From Verrucomicrobiota bacterium (GTDB lineage Bacteria > Verrucomicrobiota > Verrucomicrobiia > CAIQCK01): a stretch of 64,000 nt of DNA. The position numbers and the translations under genes were made by a program. Position 1 is the stretch's first letter. Each line of letters opens with the position of its first letter. The DNA is taken from contig JACRJX010000041.1 of assembly GCA_016235595.1 (NCBI GenBank), forward strand, positions 62,001 to 126,000, written 5' to 3'. The notes beneath the pieces were generated by a model that was given only the letters and a program-made list of their open reading frames with translations, was not told the DNA's origin and did not search any database. Positions 1 to 8,927 of this stretch are shown in pieces.

Positions 1-2
1 TG

Positions 3-344
3 ACACCGCGCCCCGTCGGCGAACAGATGCGCGTCAGCTTCACTGATACCGGGTGCGCGGGCGTTTACGAACTCACGCTCGAAAACGGCGGCTCACAACG
101 CGTCGACCAGTTTGCCCGCAATGTGGACCCCGTCGAAGGCGATCTCGCGAAGGCCGACCCTGCCGCCCTCGTCGCCGCGCTCGGCGACGCACCGGTGAAA
201 CTGATGCCCAACCTGGCCACCGCCGAACTCGACCTGCGCGAACAAAGCCGTGGCAAGGAATTCTGGAAATACGTGCTCATCGCGCTGCTGGCCGTGCTGG
301 TGATCGAGCAGACGCTGGCAAGAAGATTCACGCACTTGGCATGA
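3..344 (+). CDS. BatA-like VWA membrane protein, C-terminal fragment
   Basis: Only the last 113 codons are in the window; the frame is open to the left edge, so the start is outside. The fragment ends with a single transmembrane helix followed by a short basic tail (positions about 255-340), the usual end of the large BatA/VWA-type membrane proteins of Planctomycetes and Verrucomicrobia. It is followed after 4 bases by another VWA-type membrane protein, which supports membership of a MoxR-DUF58-BatA cluster whose first genes lie to the left. Function is inferred from the tail and context only; the MIDAS domain itself cannot be seen. Confidence 0.6.
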   Translation, partial: TPRPVGEQMRVSFTDTGCAGVYELTLENGGSQRVDQFARNVDPVEGDLAKADPAALVAALGDAPVKLMPNLATAELDLREQSRGKEFWKYVLIALLAVLVIEQTLARRFTHLA

Positions 345-348
345 AATA

Positions 349-2805
349 ATGGAGTCATTGCTTCCAAAACTTTTCGGGTTTGATCCAAACGCCTTCACAG
401 GCGCGCGGTGGAGTGATCTCTCCATCCGCTGGGTTGGGCTGCCGACGGCGGCGGAGGGCGGTTGGTGGTCGCTGGCAACACTGGCGTTGGTGGTGTTCCT
501 GGTGTGGCATGCGGTGCGGGAGTATCAGCGCGAAGGCGCGGTGATCTCGGCGGGCGTGAGGCGGCTCCTCATGACGTTGCGGCTGGGCGCGCTCGGTGTG
601 GCGCTGGCGATACTGTTCCAGCCGACACTGGTGATTGATCGCAGCGAGCGGCTGAAGAGCACGGCGTGGCTGCTGGTGGATGATTCGTTGAGCATGGGGA
701 TCGAGGATAAACAGGAGGCAGGAGGCAAGCCACAGGCGGCAAGGATTGAGCAGGTTAAATCACTCATCGCTCGTCATTCATCACTCGCTACGCTTGCGGC
801 GACGCACCAGTTGCGGCTGGCGGCATTCTCGGACGGCTGGAGAGAACTGGCGACGAATGATCTCGCCGGTTTGAAACCGCAAGGCGCGGCCACATCGCTG
901 GCGAATGGATTGCGGCAGACCCTTGAGAACTCGCGCGGCCAACCGGTGGCGGCGGTGGTGCTTGTCAGCGACGGGCAAGCCACCGATGGCGAGACGACAG
1001 CGGCGGCACAGTTTGTCGCGCAGCGCGGCGTGCCGGTGTTCACCGTTGGCGTCGGCAATCCGAAAGCGCCGCGGAACGTCGAGGTCGCGTCGCTCACCGC
1101 GAACCCGGTGTTGTTCAAGGATGACGAAGCAGTGTTCACGGTCCGCGTGTTGGCGAAGGAACTGGCGGGAACGACCGCGAAAGTGACGCTGCGGGAGAAT
1201 CCCAACACTCCAATACTCCAGCACTCCAACACTCCTTCTGTGACCGGCCGCGTTGTCGCCGAGCAAACGATCAAGCTGCCGGTAAACAACCAGCCGCTCG
1301 ACGTGACGCTGCGCGTGCAACCACAACAACTTGGCGCGTTCACCTACACCGCGGCTATCGAGCCGTTGGCCGATGAATTGACCGATCGCGACAACAGCGC
1401 GTCGTTCGTCGCGCGCGTCATCGCCCAGAAACCGCGGGTGTTGTTCATCGCCGGCAACGCGGGCAAGGAATATCGCTACCTCAAGAACCACCTGACGCGT
1501 GACGCAACGCTTTCGGTGAGTTGCTGGCTGCAAAGCGCCGACGCGGCGTTCAACCAGGAAGGCGACGCGCCGCTGACGACGCTGCCGAAGACGGAACAGG
1601 AATTGTTCGGCTACGACGTGATTCTCATGCTGGACCCCGACCCGCGCGAGTTCGACGCGGCCTGGGCGAGACTGCTGGCGCGGTTCGTTGGCGACCACGG
1701 CGGCGGGCTGGCGTTCATTGCGTCAAACAAGTTCACGACCGATTTTCTGATGGCGAGCGATCTGCGGCCGGTCGCCGACCTGTTGCCGGTGCAGATCGAG
1801 CGCGAGCAACTCACCGTAGCCGAGGCGCTCAGCCGCGTGAACCAGCAGGATTGGCCGTGGCTCGTCACAGCGGCTGGATTTGAGAATCCCGTCTTTCAAC
1901 TCGACGCCGACCCCGAGCGCAATCGCCGCATCTGGGCGGCGATGCCGGGCTTCTATTGGGCGCAGCCGGTGCGCGCGCTCAAGCCGGGCGCGACGGCGCT
2001 GGCCGTGCATAGCGACCCGCGCCGGCAAACGCGGCAGGGGCCGCAGCCGATCGTGGCGACGCAGTTCTACGGGCCGGGTCGCGTGCTCTTCGTGGCAAGC
2101 GACTCGACATGGCGCTGGCGGTTCGGCGGCATGCGCGCATTCGAACAGTTCTGGAGCCAGGCAGTGCGCTACCTGACTCAAGGCCGATTGCTCGGCGGCC
2201 TGAAACGGCTCGCGCTGACAACCGACCACGACGAATACTCGCTCGGCCAGCGGATCACGGTGCGCGCGAAGGTGCTCGACGCGAGTTACAAACCCGCAGT
2301 GATGGAGAAGTTCGAAGCGCGCCTGAAAATGGGAAGCGCGGGTATTACATCTACCGACTTGCGCACACCGCTCGCGCCAAACGCGACCGGGACAGCCGCG
2401 ATCCCAAACGAACGTCTCCTTCGCCTCGACCCGGTGGCAGGCGCAGCGGGCGAGTTCGAAGGTTCGTTGTTGGCCGACCAACTTGGGCTCTACGAAGTGT
2501 CGGCCGCGCTTCCCGGCGCGCGAAACGTGGCTAGCCTGAAGAACGTGCGCGTGACACTGCCGCGGCTGGAATTCAAGGACACGCGCATGAACGAACCGCT
2601 GTTACGGCAGATTGCGGCGCTCACCGGCGGCGAGTTCCTGACACTCGACCGTATCGAGGAACTGCCGGGACAGTTGCCGAAACGCGAGCAATTGCTGGTC
2701 AACGAACAGACGCAGGACATCTGGGACACGCCGCTGGCGCTGTGCTTGTTCTGCGGACTGCTCTTCACGGAATGGGTGATAAGGAAATGGAAGAATCTCG
2801 CATGA
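349..2805 (+). CDS. VWA / glutamine-amidotransferase-like membrane protein
   Basis: 818 residues. Two transmembrane helices lie at about residues 40-56 and 75-95. A von Willebrand factor A-like domain follows (about 105-235) with a MIDAS-type DDSLSM at 111-116 and VSDGQATDGE at 206-215. Then comes an Ig-like segment, a class I glutamine-amidotransferase-like fold (about 360-620, beginning PRVLFIAG) with no catalytic Cys that I can identify, and a last membrane helix near 795-813. This is the architecture of the large VWA membrane proteins next to moxR/DUF58 in Verrucomicrobia; they are thought to act in envelope complexes with MoxR ATPases. Two repeat arrays are inserted in frame at 712-795 and 1203-1234. 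The gene starts 4 bases after the preceding stop. Confidence 0.8.
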   Translation: MESLLPKLFGFDPNAFTGARWSDLSIRWVGLPTAAEGGWWSLATLALVVFLVWHAVREYQREGAVISAGVRRLLMTLRLGALGVALAILFQPTLVIDRSERLKSTAWLLVDDSLSMGIEDKQEAGGKPQAARIEQVKSLIARHSSLATLAATHQLRLAAFSDGWRELATNDLAGLKPQGAATSLANGLRQTLENSRGQPVAAVVLVSDGQATDGETTAAAQFVAQRGVPVFTVGVGNPKAPRNVEVASLTANPVLFKDDEAVFTVRVLAKELAGTTAKVTLRENPNTPILQHSNTPSVTGRVVAEQTIKLPVNNQPLDVTLRVQPQQLGAFTYTAAIEPLADELTDRDNSASFVARVIAQKPRVLFIAGNAGKEYRYLKNHLTRDATLSVSCWLQSADAAFNQEGDAPLTTLPKTEQELFGYDVILMLDPDPREFDAAWARLLARFVGDHGGGLAFIASNKFTTDFLMASDLRPVADLLPVQIEREQLTVAEALSRVNQQDWPWLVTAAGFENPVFQLDADPERNRRIWAAMPGFYWAQPVRALKPGATALAVHSDPRRQTRQGPQPIVATQFYGPGRVLFVASDSTWRWRFGGMRAFEQFWSQAVRYLTQGRLLGGLKRLALTTDHDEYSLGQRITVRAKVLDASYKPAVMEKFEARLKMGSAGITSTDLRTPLAPNATGTAAIPNERLLRLDPVAGAAGEFEGSLLADQLGLYEVSAALPGARNVASLKNVRVTLPRLEFKDTRMNEPLLRQIAALTGGEFLTLDRIEELPGQLPKREQLLVNEQTQDIWDTPLALCLFCGLLFTEWVIRKWKNLA
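712..795. repeat. Heptad array, 12 units, in frame inside VWA gene
   Basis: Twelve degenerate 7-base units in one register: caggagg twice, caagcca, caggcgg, caaggat, two weak units, then cactcat, cgctcgt, cattcat, cactcgc. The total of 84 bases is a multiple of both 7 and 3, so the reading frame survives. It codes for a polar linker just after the MIDAS motif of the VWA domain. Confidence 0.65.
1203..1234. repeat. Octad array, 4 units
   Basis: Four 8-base units (caacactc, caatactc, cagcactc, caacactc). The core actcc recurs at 1207, 1215, 1223 and 1231. It lies in frame in the Ig-like part of the VWA gene and is the only clear 8-base member of the repeat family in the window. Confidence 0.75.
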
Positions 2806-2826
2806 ACAAGGATCTTCTGTTTTCAC

Positions 2827-2858
2827 CGCAGAGACGCAGACCCTCCGCGTCCTCTGCG
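2827..2858. repeat. CGCAGAG/CTCTGCG inverted repeat in intergenic gap
   Basis: A perfect 7-base inverted repeat (2827-2833 and 2852-2858), flanked by further partly symmetric GC-rich sequence, fills most of the 73-base gap between two membrane-protein genes. It lacks a T-tract, so it is not a typical terminator. It may be a second class of dispersed fold-back repeat, comparable with the hairpin at 50941. Confidence 0.6.
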
Positions 2859-2878
2859 CCTTTGCGGCGAAGGTCTTC

Positions 2879-4990
2879 ATGATGAACCCCTCCGTCCACC
2901 ATCTTCTCCGATCGCTGCGCCGCCTCGTGCGCCTGCATCTGGCGCTCAGCGGGCTGGCGCGTCTCGGCGCGGTGAGCGTGACGGTAGCGCTTGGCATGTG
3001 GGCGTTGGACTGGTGGCTGCGGCTGGAGTTGGGGCCGCGTGGGATGCTCGGCACACTGGCGCTGATGATAATCGGTGTCGCCGGCTGGCGGTGGTTCCTG
3101 CGGCCCGTCACCCGCAGGTTCAGCGACGCGGATGTCGCGCTGGCACTGGAGCAGGCGTTTCCGCAGTTCGGCGACCGATTGCTGACGGCGGTGGAAGGGG
3201 CCAGGGGCCAGGCGCAAGGGGCAAGCGAAACATCCCTGCCGCTGCTGGAGCAGGTGGCGGCTGAAGCAGCGACACTTGCAGCAGACGTGCGACCGTCGCG
3301 AGCGCTCGATGGCGGCCGGCTCGTGAAGTGCCTCGGGCTCGGCATCGGCGCATTGCTGGTCATCGCCATGGTGGCAACGTTCTTCCCGAAAGAACTGGAG
3401 GTGTGGTGGCAACGCGACGTGTTGCTGCGAAACGTGGACTGGCCGCGCGCCACGACTTTGGAAATCGCCGGCTTCGCGAACGGCACGACACGAGTCGTGC
3501 GAGGCTCGCCGCTCAGCATCGTGGTCAACGCGTCGGGCCGGCGGATTCCGGAAACCGTGAAGCTGGTGCTGGATTACGAGCACGCCGGCCGGTTCCGCGA
3601 AGTCCTCACGCGCTCCGGCAGCGGGAAATTCCTGAAACGGTTCGATTCGGTCATCGAGAGCTTTCGGCTCCGTGCTTTCGGCGGTGACGGCGTGACGGAC
3701 GAGTTGCGGGTCGAGGTGGTGGATCCGCCCATGCTGCGCAACGTGCGGATGCGCCTCGTTTACCCGGCCTACACGCGCCAGGCGCCGCGCGAGACCGGGC
3801 CGAGCGATGGCGCAGTCGAAGCGGTCGTCGGCACGCGGCTTGAACTGCGCGCCACGAGTACGCGTCCGTTGCGCTACGCGAAGATTCAAGCTCCAAACTC
3901 CAAACTCCAAAAAGGCTCCCAGCTTCAAGTGTCACGTTCGGTCCTGCCTGAGTCGAGCGTCGAGGCCGGGACCAACGTCTCCGCGCGGCTCGTGGTCGAG
4001 GAAAGCGGGCGCGTTCAGATTTCCATCGAGGACCTGGAGGGATTGCGAGCCGACCCGGCGCTGAGCTTCGCACTCGACGCGCAACCGGACCGTCCGCCGC
4101 TGGCGCGACTGACGTTGAGCGGCATCGGTGACAAGATCACGCCGGTGGCGACGTTGCCGCTGGCGGCCGAGGCGCGCGACGATTTCGGCGTGGCCGCGCT
4201 GAGCCTGGCGACATCCACCAACAACACGACCTGGCAGAGCCAGCCGCTCGCTGGCGCGGTGTTGGGCAACGCCGAGGTCCTTCTGGAAACACGACTGCCG
4301 GTCGAACCGTTGCGAGTCGTCGAAGGTTTGGTGTTAAGCCTTCGAGTGGAGGCAACGGACGCCGCAAAGCCACCGGGCCGCGGTGCGAGCCAGTCCCTGG
4401 CTCTGCGTGTGGTGAGCGCGGCGGAATTGATGGCGGACCTGAATCGCCGCCAGAAGGAGTATCGCGCCGAGTTCGAGCGGCTGACGCGTAAACACCGTGA
4501 GGCGCTCGACGCGATGCGGGCCATCCGGGAACGCGTGACAGCGGGCGGACAGCCAGACCTTGCGCAAATGGCATCGCTTGTGGCCGACGAGCGCGAAGCG
4601 GGCAACGGCTGCCAGACGATGTCGGAGTTGTTCCGACGCATTCTCGACGAGATGCAGAATAACCGCGTCAGCACGCCCGCCGAGCAAGAACGGCTGCGCG
4701 TGCGCGTTGTGGAACCGCTGACTGACGTAAGCCGGCAGTTGCTCGGGCCGGTGGTGACGCAACTCGGCGCGGTGACCCCGAGCGTGAGCGCACCGCTGGT
4801 GCCGGCGTTTGAAGAGGCCCAGATCGCCTACAACCAGATGCGGACGATTCTTGCCGAGATGATGCGCGGCGAAACACTGGCTGACGCCGTGGCAGCACTG
4901 CGCGAGATGCTGAAGGACCAGAGCCAGCTCAATGAGGCAACGCGCAAGGCGTTGGAGGCAGAACTGCAGCGGCTGCTGAAGTCACCATGA
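2879..4990 (+). CDS. Large membrane protein with C-terminal coiled coil (DUF4175-like)
   Basis: 703 residues. Helices lie at about 28-47, 52-74 and 150-169. The segment after the second helix (SDADVALALEQAFPQFGDR, from residue 82) is a pattern that recurs in large VWA-cluster membrane proteins of this phylum. The middle is beta-rich, and residues about 500-560 and 640-700 are charged and alpha-helical, probably coiled coil. I cannot name a function; the position after two VWA proteins suggests a scaffold in the same membrane complex. Heptad arrays at 3197-3224 and 3884-3932 are carried in frame. The start is MMN; the second ATG, 3 bases on, is equally possible. It overlaps the next gene by 4 bases. 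Confidence 0.7.
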   Translation: MMNPSVHHLLRSLRRLVRLHLALSGLARLGAVSVTVALGMWALDWWLRLELGPRGMLGTLALMIIGVAGWRWFLRPVTRRFSDADVALALEQAFPQFGDRLLTAVEGARGQAQGASETSLPLLEQVAAEAATLAADVRPSRALDGGRLVKCLGLGIGALLVIAMVATFFPKELEVWWQRDVLLRNVDWPRATTLEIAGFANGTTRVVRGSPLSIVVNASGRRIPETVKLVLDYEHAGRFREVLTRSGSGKFLKRFDSVIESFRLRAFGGDGVTDELRVEVVDPPMLRNVRMRLVYPAYTRQAPRETGPSDGAVEAVVGTRLELRATSTRPLRYAKIQAPNSKLQKGSQLQVSRSVLPESSVEAGTNVSARLVVEESGRVQISIEDLEGLRADPALSFALDAQPDRPPLARLTLSGIGDKITPVATLPLAAEARDDFGVAALSLATSTNNTTWQSQPLAGAVLGNAEVLLETRLPVEPLRVVEGLVLSLRVEATDAAKPPGRGASQSLALRVVSAAELMADLNRRQKEYRAEFERLTRKHREALDAMRAIRERVTAGGQPDLAQMASLVADEREAGNGCQTMSELFRRILDEMQNNRVSTPAEQERLRVRVVEPLTDVSRQLLGPVVTQLGAVTPSVSAPLVPAFEEAQIAYNQMRTILAEMMRGETLADAVAALREMLKDQSQLNEATRKALEAELQRLLKSP
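3197..3224. repeat. Heptad array, 4 units
   Basis: Units ggggcca, ggggcca, ggcgcaa, ggggcaa in frame within the preceding membrane-protein gene, coding for a short Gly/Ala/Gln-rich stretch after the second membrane helix. Confidence 0.7.
3884..3932. repeat. Heptad array, 7 units
   Basis: attcaag, ctccaaa three times, then aaggctc, ccagctt, caagtgt in one register. It translates as a polar linker (KIQAPNSKLQKG) between beta-rich segments. It belongs to the same ctccaaa family as the array at 36014. Confidence 0.8.
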
Positions 4991-5895
4991 TCACACCGTG
5001 TCTCTCACCGAAAGTCCGCGCCATGCGAAGAGCCACGTTTCTGACCCGACTCGCGCTCGCCGTCGGCATCATCGCGATTGCGCTGCGCCCGGCGATCGCG
5101 GCGGAGCCAACGGCCGCGCCACTCACGTGCATTCTCGGCGCGTTCGACGATGAACTGACGCTGCTGTACCAAGCGCTCGCTGGCCCGAAAGAGGAAGTAC
5201 TGCGCGGCATTCACTTCGCCAGCGGCAAGCTGAAGGGGCGCAGCGTGATCGTCTGCCGCAGCGGCATCGGCAAGGTCAACGCAGCCATGGTCACCACCCT
5301 GCTCATCGAACACTATCAGCCCAGCGAGATCATTTTCTGCGGCATTGCCGGCGGCATCAACCCGGACCTGCACCCAGGTGACATCGTCATCGCGGCAAAG
5401 ACAGCCCAGCACGATTTCGGCACACTCAGAGCCGAGGGCATGGAGGTGCGCGGCACGAAAAGCCCGGTCACGTGGCAACGCAATCCCCTGTTCGTGGAGC
5501 CGGACGCGCGGCTGATGGCGCTGGCAGAAGCGGCCGGCCACCGCATCAAGCTCGCTGACATCAAGACGAGCGAGGGCGAGCGCCATCCACGGATCATCAA
5601 GGGCATTGTCGCAACCGGAGATATCTTCGTGGCGTCGCCTGCAAAGAAAGCCGAGTTGCGCAAGACGCTCGGAGCCGACGCGGTGGAGATGGAAGGAGCG
5701 GCGGTGGCGCAAGTCTGCCGCGACCTGCGCGTGTCATGGCTGGTCATCCGTTCCATCAGCGACCGCGCGGATCACAACGCCCTCCAAGATGTGGACTCGT
5801 TCACCGCCGTGGCAGCACAAAATGCTGCGCAACTGGTCATGGACATCGTCGGACATCTGGCCGCCCCGCCTGCAACAGGGAAAGCCGGGACGTAG
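4987..5895 (+). CDS. mtnN: 5'-methylthioadenosine/S-adenosylhomocysteine nucleosidase family, with signal peptide
   Basis: 302 residues, PNP_UDP_1 fold. It should cleave the N-glycosidic bond of MTA/SAH (or a related purine nucleoside). Family landmarks are visible: the general acid Glu56 (in GAFDDELTLL, equivalent to Glu12 of the E. coli enzyme), GIAGG at 119-123, EMEGAA at 234-239 and the catalytic Asp in RSISDRAD (255-262). Unusually, a basic, hydrophobic leader ending ALRPAIAA (about residues 13-39) precedes the domain and looks like a signal peptide. The first ATG overlaps the upstream stop (ATGA); the ATG at 5023 would start exactly at the signal peptide. It is the last gene of the VWA cluster. 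Substrate and export are inferred. Confidence 0.85.
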   Translation: MITPCLSPKVRAMRRATFLTRLALAVGIIAIALRPAIAAEPTAAPLTCILGAFDDELTLLYQALAGPKEEVLRGIHFASGKLKGRSVIVCRSGIGKVNAAMVTTLLIEHYQPSEIIFCGIAGGINPDLHPGDIVIAAKTAQHDFGTLRAEGMEVRGTKSPVTWQRNPLFVEPDARLMALAEAAGHRIKLADIKTSEGERHPRIIKGIVATGDIFVASPAKKAELRKTLGADAVEMEGAAVAQVCRDLRVSWLVIRSISDRADHNALQDVDSFTAVAAQNAAQLVMDIVGHLAAPPATGKAGT

Positions 5896-5917
5896 GTTCA
5901 GACGTTCGCCTGAACGC

Positions 5918-7108
5918 TCAACTCAGTTTGTATTGCTTGGCGACGTCTGCACCGAGTTGCTGCACCACAAGTTTCCGCAGGTCAATGGTCGCGCCGATCG
6001 TCGCGCCGGTGGCGAGCTTCTCACCCTCGGCCAAGCTTTTCTCGGCAGCCTCCAGCACCAGTGCCGTGTAGAAGCCAAGCGTGATCGGGCTGTTCATCGC
6101 CTCGCGCTCGGCGGCGGACAGCTTGTTGTTGCGAAACGCAAGAATCTGCTGGTAGAGACGGCCGGGGCTGCCGATGCCGTAACCACTCACGGTGTTGTCC
6201 TTCTCGAAGTTCTTGAAGAGCGGATTGACCTCGACGATGCCGTCGGCGTGAATCTCGCGCAAGCCGGGCTGGTCGAGGCCAAGATCAATCATGCCATCGG
6301 AGCAGATGATGCGGCTGGATTGCACGGTCGTGGACCACGCGGAGTTGGGCAGCGCCCAGCCGGTGAGAATGTGCGCGATGGCACCGGTGCTGAACAGAAT
6401 CTCCGTGTCCACGAGGTCGTAACCTTTCACCGCGATGGGTTTCAGTGACGGCAGCTTCTGTGAGTAGCCGACGGCGCGCACCTGCATCGGCGCGAGGTTG
6501 ACGATCTTCATCAGCGCGTCCGCCATATGGACCGTCAGGAACGACGCCGGCGTGTTTCTCTCGGCGAAGTCGGGCGATGCAAAAAAGCGCGGCGAATGGT
6601 TCGGGTCTGCCACGCTGAGTTTGTCGAGCATGTAGAACACCGCTGCCTGGAATTGTCCGTAGCGGCCACCCTGGAAACGCGCCTCAGCCTCCTTGATGCG
6701 CGGGTCCTCGCGCTTATGAAAATCCACTCCGAGGAAACGGCCCGTCTTTTTCGCCGCCTCGATCATCGCGTGCGCGTCCTTGAGCGTCGCGGCCGTCGGC
6801 TTCGGCACGACAACGTCGAGGCCCGCGTTCAACGCCGCCACCGTCGGCGCGCAATGCAGGTGATCCGGCGTATTGATCTGCACTGCGTCAAGCTCGGTCT
6901 TCGCGATCAACTCCTTGTAGTCGCTGAAGCGCCGGTCGGCCGGCAGGCCCGCAAGGTCGCCAAACCAGTTCCGATATTGCTCGTTCGGGTCAGCGACGGC
7001 GCAGATCTCCAATTGCGGTGTGAAACTGCTGCGGAAGTAAAGGTATTGGTAAATCTCGCGGACGACGGAGCCCGCGCCGATGATGCCGAGACGGAGTTTG
7101 GTTTTCAT
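5918..7108 (-). CDS. Gfo/Idh/MocA family oxidoreductase
   Basis: 396 residues. The N-terminal Rossmann domain carries the NAD(P)-binding GIIGAG at about residue 9, and the family's EKP motif appears as VPKPTAA. A C-terminal alpha/beta dimerisation domain follows, with the FHKREDP segment in the place where catalytic residues lie in this family. No signal peptide, so it is cytosolic, unlike the Tat-exported relative at 50998. The substrate is probably a sugar or sugar acid but cannot be fixed from sequence. It lies 13 bases downstream of the M20 peptidase gene on the same strand, so the two are probably co-transcribed. It is convergent with mtnN across a 22-base gap. Confidence 0.9.
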   Translation of the reverse strand: MKTKLRLGIIGAGSVVREIYQYLYFRSSFTPQLEICAVADPNEQYRNWFGDLAGLPADRRFSDYKELIAKTELDAVQINTPDHLHCAPTVAALNAGLDVVVPKPTAATLKDAHAMIEAAKKTGRFLGVDFHKREDPRIKEAEARFQGGRYGQFQAAVFYMLDKLSVADPNHSPRFFASPDFAERNTPASFLTVHMADALMKIVNLAPMQVRAVGYSQKLPSLKPIAVKGYDLVDTEILFSTGAIAHILTGWALPNSAWSTTVQSSRIICSDGMIDLGLDQPGLREIHADGIVEVNPLFKNFEKDNTVSGYGIGSPGRLYQQILAFRNNKLSAAEREAMNSPITLGFYTALVLEAAEKSLAEGEKLATGATIGATIDLRKLVVQQLGADVAKQYKLS

Positions 7109-7121
7109 GATTGTTGTTCTG

Positions 7122-8885
7122 TCAGATGGTGCCAGTTTGTTTCAAGAGAAACATTGCGATAAATTCCACCGCGGCGCGCGCTTCCTCCAGCGAGAGTTGC
7201 TCCTGGTCCGAATGCGCGTGAGCCAGCGTGCCGGGGCCGAAGGTCAGCACGGGCATGCCCGGATACTCCGTTGCAAACAGCCGCGCGTCGCACGACACCG
7301 TCCAGCCGAGGATGGGCTCGTCCTTCCAGATGCCGGTTTCCTTGGCCGCGCTGATGGCGTTGCGCATCGAGGGCGAGTCGGGGTCGCCGTCGAACGCGAC
7401 GTTATGAAGCTTCTCGTAGGTGACCCTCACCACGTCCTCCCCACGCTCCGGCCGGCCGAGCCGCCGCAGATAAGTCTCAGCTCCACGTTGCGCCGCCCTG
7501 CGCATCCGGTCCATGACTTCGTTGATGTGGTGGGTCGGCACGAAGCCCTGGCCGCCTTCAAGAACCAGCACGTCGCCGCAAGGCTTGCCGCCCAGTTCCA
7601 GCCGCATCGCGCCGCCGACCGTGGCTTCGATCTTCGGCCTCGATTGCGCAAGACTGCGGACCAAGTGTGCCATCTTGGTGATGGCACCGTCGCGCTCACG
7701 AATCGCGCCCATGTGGCCGGTCGCGCCGTGCACGGTTACTACAAAGCCGTTGCCCTCGCAGGCGAAATCGTAATGGACCGGCACCATCGGTTTGCCGGTC
7801 GCAGCTTCGATGACTTTGCTTTTGTCGCCGTAGAGGCCGGTGTAAGCGGCCAGTCCTGTTTCGAGACAGTCGCGCACGAGCAGTTCCGCCTTCTTGCTTG
7901 GTGCGCCATCGAATTGAATCGCGAACTTCACTTCGCCGCAAATGCGGCTCGGATGCTCGCCAAAAGAGCCTATGATGCCGTGACACGTCTGCACAGGCCG
8001 CTGCGGGAAAAGATCGTGGCGGCTCTCGGCGCGGATTGCAGCGCCCTCCTTCTCCATTTCCTCGTTCACGAACGCGGCCATCTCGAACAGCGACGCGCCT
8101 GCAACCTTCTTCAGGTCGGCGCGATACCAGACCGCGCCGCGGTTGGCCGGATGGAGTTTGAGGCTGGTAATCTCCAGCACGATCATGCTGTCGTAAAGCT
8201 TCTTAAGCTCGCGGTCCAACGCGAGCGACAACGAACCGTTGCCGCCTGTTTCCTCCTCGACGACGGCCATCATGACGACGTTCTTGTTCCACTTCAGCCC
8301 GGCCTTTGCCATGACTTCGGAGAGCACCTTCAGCGCGGCGACCGCGCAAATGGTCGGCCCCTTGTCGTCGGCTGAACCGCGGCCGTGGACGAGCTTGCCT
8401 TCGGCGCGCGGTGGAAAATACGGCGCCACAACATCCACATGGCTGTTCACCGCCACCGATTGCCCGCCACTGCCACCGCCGCCGGGGATGATGTAGAGGA
8501 GATTGCCGCGCCCGGCGTAGGTTTCCTCCGGCGTCAGGCCGTCCGGCCGCTGCGACGTCTTGGTAAAATGGAGCAGCGAGTAATTTGGATGCGACTTGAT
8601 CGCGGGATTGATCGGCCGCCGTTCCATGCGCGCGCCGGCAAAGCTGATGCCGCTCAGTTCGCGCTCAAGGATTCGGAAGCAACCGTCCTCCGCCTCGCGC
8701 ATGACCGATACATTCGGGTTCGGCGTCGTGTTGAACTTGCAAATCTCGACGATGAGATTCTTCAGGTAACGCTCAAACTCCGGCGTGCGCGTGCGGGCGA
8801 AGATTTCCTTGAGAATGGAGGTTTTGTCCGCCGGCACAGCAGCTTTCTTCGGCTGCTTGTGGGACTTCTTTTTCATGGCTGGCAT
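7122..8885 (-). CDS. M20 family metallopeptidase
   Basis: 587 residues. The di-zinc ligand motifs of M20/ArgE/DapE peptidases are visible: SHVDVV, then GRGSADDKG, the catalytic glutamates in EEETGGNGS, and a late His in the last third. Length is above the usual 400-480 because of an N-terminal Lys-rich extension and a long lid domain. The ATG at 8885 is preferred because AGGAAGGA lies 7 bases upstream; the ATG at 8876 is an alternative. It should hydrolyse an amide bond in a dipeptide or N-acylated amino acid; the substrate is unknown. It is followed by the Gfo/Idh gene. Confidence 0.88.
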   Translation of the reverse strand: MPAMKKKSHKQPKKAAVPADKTSILKEIFARTRTPEFERYLKNLIVEICKFNTTPNPNVSVMREAEDGCFRILERELSGISFAGARMERRPINPAIKSHPNYSLLHFTKTSQRPDGLTPEETYAGRGNLLYIIPGGGGSGGQSVAVNSHVDVVAPYFPPRAEGKLVHGRGSADDKGPTICAVAALKVLSEVMAKAGLKWNKNVVMMAVVEEETGGNGSLSLALDRELKKLYDSMIVLEITSLKLHPANRGAVWYRADLKKVAGASLFEMAAFVNEEMEKEGAAIRAESRHDLFPQRPVQTCHGIIGSFGEHPSRICGEVKFAIQFDGAPSKKAELLVRDCLETGLAAYTGLYGDKSKVIEAATGKPMVPVHYDFACEGNGFVVTVHGATGHMGAIRERDGAITKMAHLVRSLAQSRPKIEATVGGAMRLELGGKPCGDVLVLEGGQGFVPTHHINEVMDRMRRAAQRGAETYLRRLGRPERGEDVVRVTYEKLHNVAFDGDPDSPSMRNAISAAKETGIWKDEPILGWTVSCDARLFATEYPGMPVLTFGPGTLAHAHSDQEQLSLEEARAAVEFIAMFLLKQTGTI

Positions 8886-8927
8886 GATGCGATCCTTCCT
8901 GTCTGCGGCGACGGAGATGGCGGCGAA

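Noticed and set aside
7080..8375. Open frame of 431 codons on the plus strand
   Set aside because: It is the antisense of the M20 peptidase gene, is Arg/His-rich and has no domain; high GC keeps such frames open.
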